DNA from: DATFXF01 sp035258565
GTDB lineage: Bacteria > Acidobacteriota > Terriglobia > Acidiferrales > UBA7541
Assembly: GCA_035258565.1 (NCBI GenBank)
Contig: DATFXF010000021.1
Coordinates: 1 to 24,051, forward strand
Direction: 5' to 3'
DNA: 24,051 nucleotides
The notes below the pieces were generated by a model. It was not told the DNA's origin, made no database searches, and saw only the letters and a program-made list of their open reading frames with translations. Position numbers and translations under genes: made by a program. This document shows, one piece after another, positions 16,314 through 23,685 of this stretch; positions within the stretch are counted from its first letter, which is position 1; each line of letters starts with the position of its first letter.

Positions 16314-16372
16314 CCCGTCCTCCAAGGGATGCGCCAGGAAAATCGGAAAGGGAACGAGCCCGTTGCCGAGAG

Positions 16373-16434
16373 CCGGGGCTCCGGCCCGTCAGGCACAGGG
16401 GCCTGCCCCTACCGGCTGCCGCTACAAGAGCCGG
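16373..16434. repeat. Hairpin-bearing intergenic element, copy 2 (fabF-etfB)
   Basis: This lies in the 127-bp gap between fabF and etfB. GGCTCCGGC (16377-16385) pairs with GCCGGAGCC (16430-16438), enclosing an inner hairpin AGGGG-CCTG-CCCCT (16397-16410). The right end, 16412-16434, shares the CCGG-N5-GCTACAAGA-N-CCGG pattern with 15533-15555. No T-tract makes it an obvious terminator, so fabF transcription may continue into etfB. Confidence 0.5.
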
Positions 16435-16440
16435 AGCCGC

Positions 16441-17685
16441 TCAGCGATCCTCCCAGCGCTTGAAAAGCAGAGCGGCGTTCGTGCCGCCAAAGCCGAAGGA
16501 GTTCGAGAGCGCGTACTCAACGGCCGCCTGGCGCGCTTGATTCGGCACGTAGTCCAGATCACACGCCGGGTCAGGATTTTCGTAGTTGATGGTCGGCGGC
16601 AGGATCTGGCCGCAGAGCGCGAGGACGCTGATTCCGGCCTCGAGGCCGCCGGCGCCGCCCAGCAGGTGGCCGGTCATGGACTTTGTCGAACTCACGGCCA
16701 ATTTCTTCGCAGCCTCGCCGAAGACGCGCTTCAGCGCCACGGTTTCGATGGCGTCGCCGATCGGAGTCGAGGTGCCGTGGGCATTGACGTAGCTGACCCG
16801 CCCCGGCTCCACTCTCGCATCCTCGAGCGCAGCCATCATCACGCGATAAGCGCCATCGCCCTCCTCGGCAGGCTGGGTGATGTGGAAGGCGTCGCCCGAC
16901 ATGCCGTAGCCGACCATTTCGGCGAGGATCTTCGCGCCGCGACGATCGGCATGCTCAAGCGATTCGAGGATCAGAATCCCGGCACCCTCCCCCACGACGA
17001 AGCCGTCGCGCTCGGCGTCAAAGGGGCGGCTGGCGCGGCTGGGCTCATCGTTGCGCGTGGAGAGCGCTTTCATGGCTGCGAAGCCGCCAATCCCCATCGG
17101 CGTGATGGAGGCCTCGGCGCCGCCACAAATCATCACCTCAGCGTCGCAGCGCTGGATGATCTCGAACGAATCGCCGACGGCATGCGCGGAGGCCGAGCAT
17201 GCTGTTGCAGTGGCCGAGTTCGGCCCGCGCGCGCCGTAGCGGATGGAGATTTGCCCCGAGGCTAGATTGACGATGGCCGCGGGAATGAAAAAGGGCGAGA
17301 TCTTGCCCGGCCCGCCCCCCAGCAGCTTCGAGTGCTCGCGCTCGATCACGTCGAACCCGCCGATGCCGGAGCCCACATAGACGCCTGTAGCATCAGCGAT
17401 CTCCGAAGTGACCTTGAGCTCGGCCATTCGCATCGCAAAATCGGTTGCGGCGATGGCCAGCTGAATGAAGCGACCGACCTTCTTGAGCTCCTTCTTCTCC
17501 ATCCAATGGAGCGGGTCAAAGTTCTTCACCTCGCCCGCGAAGCGGCAGTCGAATCCGGTGGCATCAAAGTGGGTGATGGGAGCGATGCCGCCCTTACCGG
17601 CGAGAAGGTTGCTCCAGACTTCCTCGGTGCCAATTCCGCAGGCGCAGACAAGACCCACGCCCGTTACCACGACCCGACGGCTCAA
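16441..17685 (-). CDS. fabF: 3-oxoacyl-ACP synthase II (KAS II)
   Basis: Condenses malonyl-ACP with acyl-ACP during fatty acid elongation. The 414-residue thiolase-fold enzyme has the catalytic triad C163 (TATACSAS), H303 (NAHGTSTPIGD) and H340 (SMTGHLLGGAG), the same residue numbers as E. coli FabF. The C-terminal NSFGFGGTNA loop is complete. The start is TTG at 17685, preceded by GAGGAG (17694-17699) at 8-nt spacing; no ATG is available nearby. It is the last gene of the fatty acid cluster, 37 nt after acpP and surely co-transcribed with it. Confidence 0.97.
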   Translation of the reverse strand: MSRRVVVTGVGLVCACGIGTEEVWSNLLAGKGGIAPITHFDATGFDCRFAGEVKNFDPLHWMEKKELKKVGRFIQLAIAATDFAMRMAELKVTSEIADATGVYVGSGIGGFDVIEREHSKLLGGGPGKISPFFIPAAIVNLASGQISIRYGARGPNSATATACSASAHAVGDSFEIIQRCDAEVMICGGAEASITPMGIGGFAAMKALSTRNDEPSRASRPFDAERDGFVVGEGAGILILESLEHADRRGAKILAEMVGYGMSGDAFHITQPAEEGDGAYRVMMAALEDARVEPGRVSYVNAHGTSTPIGDAIETVALKRVFGEAAKKLAVSSTKSMTGHLLGGAGGLEAGISVLALCGQILPPTINYENPDPACDLDYVPNQARQAAVEYALSNSFGFGGTNAALLFKRWEDR

Positions 17686-17722
17686 TGTTGGGTCTCCTCG
17701 ATGGACTTCAGCGGCCGGCGGA

Positions 17723-17968
17723 TTACTTCTTCGCTTGGGCGTGTTTCTCGATGTACGCGATGGCGTCTTTCACCGTGGCGATCTTTTCGGCGTCTTCGTC
17801 GGGAATCTCAATGCCAAACGCTTCTTCGAAGGCCATCACCAGTTCAACCGTATCGAGCGAGTCGGCGCCCAGATCGTCCACGAACGAAGCGGTGGGCGTC
17901 ACCTCGCCCTCATCCACACCTAGTTGTTCAACGATGATCTGCTTGACGCGTTCCTCGACGCTGGCCAT
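17723..17968 (-). CDS. acpP: Acyl carrier protein
   Basis: An 81-residue acidic four-helix carrier for growing acyl chains. The phosphopantetheine attachment site is S37 in GADSLDTVELVM. Length and composition are typical. GGAGG (17976-17980) lies 7 nt before the ATG. It has its own promoter (18052-18080) with a leader of about 75 nt, which would allow expression above that of the upstream cluster genes, as is common for this abundant protein. Confidence 0.98.
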   Translation of the reverse strand: MASVEERVKQIIVEQLGVDEGEVTPTASFVDDLGADSLDTVELVMAFEEAFGIEIPDEDAEKIATVKDAIAYIEKHAQAKK

Positions 17969-18051
17969 TCTCGTTCCTCCGGTCTGCGCTTTTTCGCGAT
18001 GCCGCTTCCGTGTGTTCCGACCGCCATTCGCAACCTCAGGATAACCCGCCC

Positions 18052-18080
18052 ATTCTAGTCATGGCCTCGGGCGAGGTCAA
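18052..18080 (-). promoter_or_regulatory. Sigma-70 promoter of acpP-fabF
   Basis: Minus strand TTGACC (18080-18075) and TAGAAT (18057-18052) are separated by 17 bp, in the 151-bp gap between fabG and acpP. Confidence 0.65.
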
Positions 18081-18088
18081 CCGCAGGC

Positions 18089-18107
18089 GATACCGCGTGA
18101 TACCGCG
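18089..18107. repeat. Tandem direct repeat just upstream of the acpP promoter
   Basis: GATACCGCG occurs twice (18089-18097 and 18099-18107) with one base between, a 10-bp period matching one DNA helical turn. It ends 8 bp before the -35 hexamer, the position of an activator site. The repeats also approach the fabG stop at 18120. Confidence 0.6.
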
Positions 18108-18119
18108 GCGCCGATCGCG

Positions 18120-18866
18120 TCAGGCCATGTACAGCCCGCCGTTGACGTCGAGGACGTGGCCGGTAATGTAGCCCGCCTCCTCGCTCGAGAGGAACAGAAT
18201 CGCGGCGGCCACGTCGTCGGTCGAGCCCATGCGCCCGAGGGGAATCCGCCGAAGCATTTCCTCCCGGACTTTCTGTGGCAGCGGGTCGGTCATCGGCGTG
18301 GCCATGAAACCAGGCGACACCGCGTTGACAGTAATGTTGCGAGAAGCTACTTCGATGGCGATGGCCTTCGTGAGCCCGATCAGGCCGGCCTTGGCGGCGA
18401 CGTAGTTCGCCTGGCCGGCATTGCCGGTCTGGGCCACCACCGAGGTCACATTGATGATGCGCCCATAGCGCTCACGCAGCATGGGGCCGAGCGCCTCGCG
18501 GATGCACAGGTGCGCCCCGGTCAGGTTCGTGCGCAGCACCGCGTCCCAGGCATCCGGCTTCATCCGCACACTGAGGGCGTCGCGGGTGATGGCGGCATTG
18601 TTCACCAGGATGTGCAGCCTGCCAAAGCGCTCGAGCACCTGCTGGAAGCCGGCTTCAATCTGTGCGGCCTCGGCCACGTCCATCGTCACCGCCAGCGCAT
18701 CGCCGCCCGCGGCGACGATTTCGCTCACCGCGCCAGCCAGTTTCTCCGCGTTGCGCGCGGCCACCGCCACTTTGGCGCCAGCGCGGCCCAGCGCGAGCGC
18801 AGTCGCGCGGCCAATGCCTTGCGACGCGCCCGTCACCAGCGCCACTCGATGAGCCAGGCTAAACAT
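18120..18866 (-). CDS. fabG: 3-oxoacyl-ACP reductase
   Basis: NADPH-dependent short-chain dehydrogenase that reduces 3-oxoacyl-ACP. The start ATG at 18866 gives 248 residues and has GAGGAA (18875-18880) 8 nt upstream; an upstream in-frame start at 18932 would add 22 unrelated residues. The cofactor motif TGASQGIG is at 12-19, NNAA at 89-92, and the active site is N114, S142, Y155 and K159. The family C-terminus GHVLDVNGGLYMA is intact. It sits between fabD and acpP in the standard order, so FabG rather than another SDR is well supported. Confidence 0.96.
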   Translation of the reverse strand: MFSLAHRVALVTGASQGIGRATALALGRAGAKVAVAARNAEKLAGAVSEIVAAGGDALAVTMDVAEAAQIEAGFQQVLERFGRLHILVNNAAITRDALSVRMKPDAWDAVLRTNLTGAHLCIREALGPMLRERYGRIINVTSVVAQTGNAGQANYVAAKAGLIGLTKAIAIEVASRNITVNAVSPGFMATPMTDPLPQKVREEMLRRIPLGRMGSTDDVAAAILFLSSEEAGYITGHVLDVNGGLYMA

Positions 18867-18980
18867 CCAGCAAGTTCCTCGGATCGAGCTTGGGTGGCCG
18901 CGGGCCCGCCGGCGGACAGCATCTGATCCCACTCAAGGTCTGCCCGCCCGGATCTTGCTCCCACGGAAGCAAGCGGCAGG

Positions 18981-19002
18981 AAAAAGGCTTCAGGGCCGAA
19001 GC
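18981..19002 (-). terminator. Weak terminator-like hairpin after fabD
   Basis: Minus strand GCTTCG-GCCC-TGAAGC (19002-18987, six pairs including one G-U) is followed by C and TTTTT (18985-18981), 7 bp after the fabD stop. A second hairpin, CTTGCT/AGCAAG (18954-18973), follows. It may attenuate rather than stop transcription into fabG. Confidence 0.35.
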
Positions 19003-19009
19003 TCAAACC

Positions 19010-19969
19010 CTACGTCTCGGCTGATTCCGCCTGTGCCTGGGCCAGCTTCCCGAGCGTAGTGACCAGGCTCTTTTCATCCTCCACGTTGAAGCAATGTACC
19101 GAGCGATCAATCTGCCGCAGCAACCCACTCAGCACGCGGCCGGGGCCCACTTCAACAAATGTGGTGACGCCTTGGCTGAGCAACTCCCGCACGGACTCTT
19201 CCCAGCGCACCGGAAGGCAGACCTGGCGGACCAAGGCCTGTCGCGCCTCGTCGCCATGCGAGATCACCTCGGCATCTACGTTCGTCACGAGCGGAACGCG
19301 CAGGGGGGAGAAGATCACCTTTTGCAAATCACCTTCGAGACTCTTCTGGGCCGGCATCATCAGCTCGCAGTGGAAGGGCGCCGATACAGGCAGGACGACG
19401 GCGCGCTTGGCGCCGCTCGCTGAAGCCAGCTCGACGGCACGCTTCACCGCCGCGGCATGGCCCGAGATCACCGTCTGCTCAGGTGAGTTCAAGTTTGCTG
19501 GAGTTACCACCTGGCCATCGGCGGCTTTCTTGCAGATCTGGGCGACCTGCGCGGGCGCGAGGCCGAGGATGGCAGCCATCGCGCCTTCGCCGGGCGGCAC
19601 GGCCTCCTGCATGTACCCGCCGCGAAGGCGAACCAGCTTCGCCGCATCGATGAAATTCAGACTCCCGGCGGCCACCAGCGCCGAGTACTCGCCCAGGCTG
19701 TGCCCGGCAACGAAGTGCGGGGTTATCCCCTTATCCTCGAGAAGCCGATAGGTGGCAATCGAAACGGTCAGGAGAGCGGGCTGGGTATGCGAGGTGAGCT
19801 TGAGCGCGTCTTCCGAGCCTTCAAAGCACAAGCGGGTGACGGAAAACCCCAATGCTTGGTCAGCCTCTTCGAACACAGCTCGCGCGACCGGAAAATTTTC
19901 CGCGAGTTGCCTGCCCATGCCCGGGTACTGCGAGGCTTGCCCGGGGAACAAAAACGCTACTTTGCCCAT
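19010..19969 (-). CDS. fabD: Malonyl-CoA:ACP transacylase
   Basis: Loads malonyl groups from CoA onto ACP. With the ATG at 19969 the protein has 319 residues and begins MGKVAFLFPGQ as the family does; a GTG at 20020 would add 17 residues with no homologous look. Active-site residues are S91 in GHSLGEYS, H200 in SAPFHCELM, R116 in LVRLRG, and Q11 in FPGQ. The C-terminal EVGPGRVLSGLLRQI is complete. It lies 69 bp after plsX, where many bacteria have fabH in between. Confidence 0.96.
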   Translation of the reverse strand: MGKVAFLFPGQASQYPGMGRQLAENFPVARAVFEEADQALGFSVTRLCFEGSEDALKLTSHTQPALLTVSIATYRLLEDKGITPHFVAGHSLGEYSALVAAGSLNFIDAAKLVRLRGGYMQEAVPPGEGAMAAILGLAPAQVAQICKKAADGQVVTPANLNSPEQTVISGHAAAVKRAVELASASGAKRAVVLPVSAPFHCELMMPAQKSLEGDLQKVIFSPLRVPLVTNVDAEVISHGDEARQALVRQVCLPVRWEESVRELLSQGVTTFVEVGPGRVLSGLLRQIDRSVHCFNVEDEKSLVTTLGKLAQAQAESAET

Positions 19970-20038
19970 GCCGACACTCGATTCTCCCGCCTCCTGGAAC
20001 GCCCTCCTATCCCCAGGCACAGGACAGAGGGCTGGCGG

Positions 20039-21052
20039 TCAAGCCCTGGCCATCACGGCCAGGGTGGAAAGTCCCTGCTCGATCTTCTCGTTCATCTTTG
20101 CGCGCGCTAGCTCCGCGGCCACGCGAATGGCGTTCTTGAGCGCCTTGGCATTCGAACTGCCGTGGGCGATCACGGTAATGCCCCGCACGCCCAGGAGCGG
20201 CGCGCCGCCGTACTCAGAGTAGTCGATCTTCTTCCGAAAGCCCTCGAAGGCCCGACGCGAAAGCAGGGAACCTACTTGCGAGCTGAGCGTGCTCTGCAGC
20301 GCGTCCTTCAGCAAGGTGACGATCAACTGCGCCACTCCTTCGCTGATCTTCAGCGCGATATTGCCGATGAAGCCGTCGCAGACGATGACGTTCACATTCC
20401 CAGCGAAGACATCGCGTCCCTCCACGTTGCCTACAAAATTAATCGGCAAGTGTTTGAATCGGTTATGTGCCTCGCGGGTCAGCTCGTTGCCCTTCATCTC
20501 TTCTTCGCCGATGGAAAGCAGCGCCACTTTCGGCCGGCGGGTGCCGAAGATGGCGCGATAGTAGATCTCGCCCATCACCGCAAACTGCTCGAGCTGCTCG
20601 ACCTTCGAATCCACGTTCGCCCCCACATCGAGCAGTACCGAGGCGCCGCCGCGCGCCGTGGGAAACGGTGCCGCGAGTGCTGGCCGGTCCACCGAGGGCA
20701 GCGTTCCGAGCGTGAACCGCGCGACCGCCATCACCGCGCCAGTGTTGCCCGCGCTCACCAGCCCATCTGCCTGCCCGGCGCGCACGAGCCGGGCGGCCAC
20801 GTGCACCGAGCTGTCCTTCTTCTTGCGAAAGGCCTGCGTTGGCGAGTCCTTCATGGTGATCACTTCGCTCGCCGGCACCAGTTCGATGGGCAGGCCCCGA
20901 TGCGGATGCTTGGCCAGCTCGTGCCGCACCGCCGACAGTTGGCCCACCAGCAGGACGCGCACGCCCAGCTCCCGGGCCGCCAACACCGCAGATTCCACCT
21001 CCGGGCGTGGAGAATGGTCGCCTCCCATAGCATCAACGGCGATGGCAATCAT
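20039..21052 (-). CDS. plsX: Phosphate acyltransferase PlsX
   Basis: Converts acyl-ACP and phosphate to acyl-phosphate, the donor used by PlsY to start phospholipid synthesis; a peripheral membrane enzyme. The 337-residue protein begins IAVDAMGGDHSP, with MKDSPTQAFRKKKDSSV, GLVSAGNTGAVMA, LLDVGANVDSK, VCDGFIGNIALKISEG and the C-terminal YGGAPLLGVRG/VIAHGSSNAKA segments all typical. ATG at 21052 has GGAG 5 nt upstream (21058-21061). It lies 49 bp after rpmF, the conserved rpmF-plsX linkage. Confidence 0.97.
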   Translation of the reverse strand: MIAIAVDAMGGDHSPRPEVESAVLAARELGVRVLLVGQLSAVRHELAKHPHRGLPIELVPASEVITMKDSPTQAFRKKKDSSVHVAARLVRAGQADGLVSAGNTGAVMAVARFTLGTLPSVDRPALAAPFPTARGGASVLLDVGANVDSKVEQLEQFAVMGEIYYRAIFGTRRPKVALLSIGEEEMKGNELTREAHNRFKHLPINFVGNVEGRDVFAGNVNVIVCDGFIGNIALKISEGVAQLIVTLLKDALQSTLSSQVGSLLSRRAFEGFRKKIDYSEYGGAPLLGVRGITVIAHGSSNAKALKNAIRVAAELARAKMNEKIEQGLSTLAVMARA

Positions 21053-21101
21053 CTACGCTCCGGTCGGAGAAGTACGTCTGGAGCCGGGGCCGTTCGGCCG
21101 G

Positions 21102-21281
21102 TTAGGCCGAGGTGTCCATCACTTCCCGCCCCCTATAGTAGCCGCAGCGCGGGCAAGCCTGGTGGGGCAGCTTGCTTTCATGACAGTTCGGGCATTCGGC
21201 GAGCGATGGGGCAGTCAGATGGTCGTGCGCGCGCCGCTTATTTTTGCGAGCCTTGGAATGACGACGCTTCGGATTGGCCAT
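21102..21281 (-). CDS. rpmF: 50S ribosomal protein L32
   Basis: A 59-residue ribosomal protein beginning MANPKRRHSKARKNKRRAHD, the invariant L32 N-terminus, with a zinc ribbon formed by C30, C33, C43 and C46 (zinc-binding form). The ATG at 21281 is chosen over a longer in-frame opening because GGAG (21287-21290) is 5 nt upstream and the family starts here. It lies 58 bp after the DUF177 gene. Confidence 0.98.
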   Translation of the reverse strand: MANPKRRHSKARKNKRRAHDHLTAPSLAECPNCHESKLPHQACPRCGYYRGREVMDTSA

Positions 21282-21339
21282 ACGAACTCCTCGAGCACGC
21301 CCCTTTTCTGCTGTCAGGGCATTCTTCAACCTTCGATTG

Positions 21340-21873
21340 CTATTGTTTCTTGAACCAGTCCTGCTTGAGGCGCGCCAGAGGCGCCATGCGCGGGTCCGCC
21401 GCATGAGTTTCGCAGCGGCACTCTTCGTTATTCAGATTGACGCCGCAGTGCGGGCACAGGCCCCGGCAGTCGCTGCGGCAAATCACCTTCATGGGGATGG
21501 CCAGGATCAGCTGCTCGGCCAAAACATCAGCCAAAAAGAGGCCATCGCCTTCGAAGAAGGCGATCTCGGTGTCGTCCTTTTTCAGGTGAACCTCTTCTTC
21601 CTTGGCAATCGTGGCCATCGGACGGTAGTAGAGGTCAAAGTCCCTGCTGACCTCCTCAAGCACGGTATCTAGGCATCGGGCGCAAACCAACTCGAGCCGC
21701 GTGTGCAACGAGCCGAAAATGCGAATCTGGCCGTCCACGAGCTCAGCCGTGGCGCGGACCTCGAGCGGTTCAACCTGCCGGAACTCACCGGAATGGAAGT
21801 CCACGCCGCCCGGAGCGTAGCTCTTCCGAATCCGCATCTTGCGAACGGCCAGCTCTTTGACGTCGAGAAACAT
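21340..21873 (-). CDS. DUF177 (YceD) family protein
   Basis: A 177-residue protein of the YceD family, linked in E. coli and plants to 23S rRNA accumulation and almost always encoded before rpmF. Cys pairs CARC (middle) and CRSDCRGLCPHCGVNLN followed by CRC (C-terminal) are the family signature and probably bind metal. The ATG at 21873 is chosen because a consensus promoter (-10 at 21905-21910) would initiate near 21898, after the alternative upstream starts at 21978 and 21906; the leader of about 25 nt has only a weak AAAGG. First gene of the cluster that continues into plsX and the fab genes. Confidence 0.92.
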   Translation of the reverse strand: MFLDVKELAVRKMRIRKSYAPGGVDFHSGEFRQVEPLEVRATAELVDGQIRIFGSLHTRLELVCARCLDTVLEEVSRDFDLYYRPMATIAKEEEVHLKKDDTEIAFFEGDGLFLADVLAEQLILAIPMKVICRSDCRGLCPHCGVNLNNEECRCETHAADPRMAPLARLKQDWFKKQ

Positions 21874-21904
21874 ACGTTTTTCGCGCCTTTTCAGCCGAAA
21901 GGTC

Positions 21905-21932
21905 ATTATACGGTGCACCCCTCTAATGTCAA
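21905..21932 (-). promoter_or_regulatory. Consensus sigma-70 promoter of the DUF177-rpmF-plsX-fab cluster
   Basis: Minus strand TTGACA (21932-21927) and TATAAT (21910-21905), both perfect, with a 16-bp spacer. A strong constitutive promoter fits an operon with a ribosomal protein and membrane synthesis. Confidence 0.85.
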
Positions 21933-22001
21933 GGAACGCGCGTAAGGCGCGTCCGGCACCGGCAGCGCTACCGTGCACCGGCGACGGAACCGGATTGTCG
22001 G

Positions 22002-22030
22002 TTGCCTTTCGTGCGGTAGCGACTTAGAAT
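22002..22030 (+). promoter_or_regulatory. Candidate sigma-70 promoter of the tldD-like gene
   Basis: TTGCCT (22002-22007) and TAGAAT (22025-22030) with a 17-bp spacer. About 24 nt of leader would follow, with GAGGGGG directly before the ATG at 22061. Confidence 0.55.
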
Positions 22031-22060
22031 GCGCGGTTTCCATTTTGGGGCGAGGGGGCC

Positions 22061-23668
22061 ATGTCCCGAGAGAAAAACGGACCGCACGCGCCGGTAGGCG
22101 CTTCGCGTCGCGATTTCCTGAAGGCTTCCGGGCTGGCGCTGGGTGCTGCGGCGCTGCCTCCCTGGGTACTCGAGCGCGAGGCCACGGAAGCCGCCGGGGT
22201 GGACAAGGCGGGTCTCGCGGGCATCGCGCTCTCGACGGCCAAGAGCCTGGGTGTCACCTACGCAGACATTCGCATCAACCGCTACCGCAACGAGTTTATT
22301 GCCACGCGCGAGAAGCAGGTCCAGCAGGTGGCGCGCAGCCAGAACTTCGGCTGCGGCGTACGCGTGCTGGCGAAAGGGACCTGGGGCTTCGCCTCCAGCC
22401 GCCAAGTCACGCCGGAGGAGGTCCGCCGCATCACGCGCCAGGCGGTGGAGATTGCGCTGGCCAACGCCGTCTACCAGCGCGGGCGGTTTGCTGTGGTGCC
22501 CGCGCCGAAAGTGGTGGCCAATTGGAAGAGTTCCTTCGAAAAGGATCCCTTCGATGTGCCCATCGAGGACAAGGTGGGCTTCCTGCTGAAGCTGAACGAA
22601 GCGGCGCTGAAGGTAAAGGGCGTGAACTTCGTTAGCTCGTCTGTCGGCTTTGTCAACGAACAGAAGTTCTACGCGTCGACGGACGACTCGCGCATCGAGC
22701 AGTACATCATCCGCAGCCACCCACAGTTCAATGCCACAGCAATCGATTCCGCACGGGGCGACTTCCAGACACGGCGGTCGCTGCGCGGGCCACAAGCGAT
22801 GGGCTACGAGTACATCGAGCGAGAGCCCTGGCTCGCCGAAGCGGAGCAGGCGGGCAGCGAGGCGGTCGAAAAGCTGAAGGCGAAACCGGTCGAGCCTGGC
22901 AAATATGATCTGGTGCTCGACCCCACGCATCTCTGGCTCACCATCCACGAAAGCGCTGGGCATTCGACCGAACTCGACCGTGCGCTGGGCTGGGAGGCTG
23001 ACTACGCCGGCACGAGCTTCCTGACGCCCGACAAGACGGGCAAATTCCAGTTTGGCTCGAGGCAAGTTAACATCTTCGCTGACCGCACCCAGCCGGCGGG
23101 GCTGGCGACAGTGGGCTACGACGACGACGGCGTTCGCTCGCAGCGCTGGTGGCTGATCAAAGAAGGCCTGTTTGTGGACTGGCAGACCACACGCGACCTG
23201 GCCGGACTCCTCGGGCGCCAGTCGTCAAATGGATGTTGCCATGCCGACAGTTGGGGCAGCGTGCCGTTCCCGCGGATGCCCAATGTTTCGCTCGCGCCCA
23301 GCAAGGAAAACGTATCACTCGACGATCTGCTCGCTGATGTCAAGAACGGCATCCTGATCTATGGCGATGGGAGCTGGTCGATTGACCAGCAACGCTACAA
23401 CTTCCAGTTCGGCGGGCAGACGTTCTGGGAGATCAAGGAGGGCAAGAGAGGCGCAATGCTGCGCGATGTTGCCTACCAGTCAAGGACGCCCGACTTTTGG
23501 AGCAGCTGCGACGGAGTGGGCGGCCAGGCCACCTATCAGTTAAACGGAGCCTTCAACGACGGCAAGGGCGAACCCGGGCAAGCGAACGCCGTCAGCCATG
23601 GCTGCCCGGTGGCGCGCTTCCGCCAGATCAACGTACTCAATACCGCGGCGGGTGGCGGCCGGCGCTAG
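22061..23668 (+). CDS. TldD/PmbA family metalloprotease with Tat signal
   Basis: A 535-residue probable metallopeptidase of the TldD type. TldD works with TldE (PmbA) to degrade unfolded peptides through a buried zinc site. The N-terminus carries a perfect twin-arginine motif, SRRDFLK (residues 15-21), and a hydrophobic region (GLALGAAALPPWVL), implying folded export. The active-site motif HESAGH (H296, E297, H301) matches the TldD HExxxH; the third ligand is probably C515 in SHGCPVARF. The N-terminal domain has SLGVTYADIRINRYRNE and GCGVRVLAKGTWGFAS. It is somewhat longer than E. coli TldD (about 480 residues) because of the signal peptide and loops. The partner gene follows 17 bp downstream. 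It is divergent from the DUF177 cluster. Confidence 0.9.
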   Translation: MSREKNGPHAPVGASRRDFLKASGLALGAAALPPWVLEREATEAAGVDKAGLAGIALSTAKSLGVTYADIRINRYRNEFIATREKQVQQVARSQNFGCGVRVLAKGTWGFASSRQVTPEEVRRITRQAVEIALANAVYQRGRFAVVPAPKVVANWKSSFEKDPFDVPIEDKVGFLLKLNEAALKVKGVNFVSSSVGFVNEQKFYASTDDSRIEQYIIRSHPQFNATAIDSARGDFQTRRSLRGPQAMGYEYIEREPWLAEAEQAGSEAVEKLKAKPVEPGKYDLVLDPTHLWLTIHESAGHSTELDRALGWEADYAGTSFLTPDKTGKFQFGSRQVNIFADRTQPAGLATVGYDDDGVRSQRWWLIKEGLFVDWQTTRDLAGLLGRQSSNGCCHADSWGSVPFPRMPNVSLAPSKENVSLDDLLADVKNGILIYGDGSWSIDQQRYNFQFGGQTFWEIKEGKRGAMLRDVAYQSRTPDFWSSCDGVGGQATYQLNGAFNDGKGEPGQANAVSHGCPVARFRQINVLNTAAGGGRR

Positions 23669-23685
23669 GAAACAGGGAGACACGG

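Noticed and set aside
18867..18932. N-terminal extension of FabG to 18932
   Set aside because: The added 22 residues do not resemble the family, and a good ribosome binding site precedes 18866.
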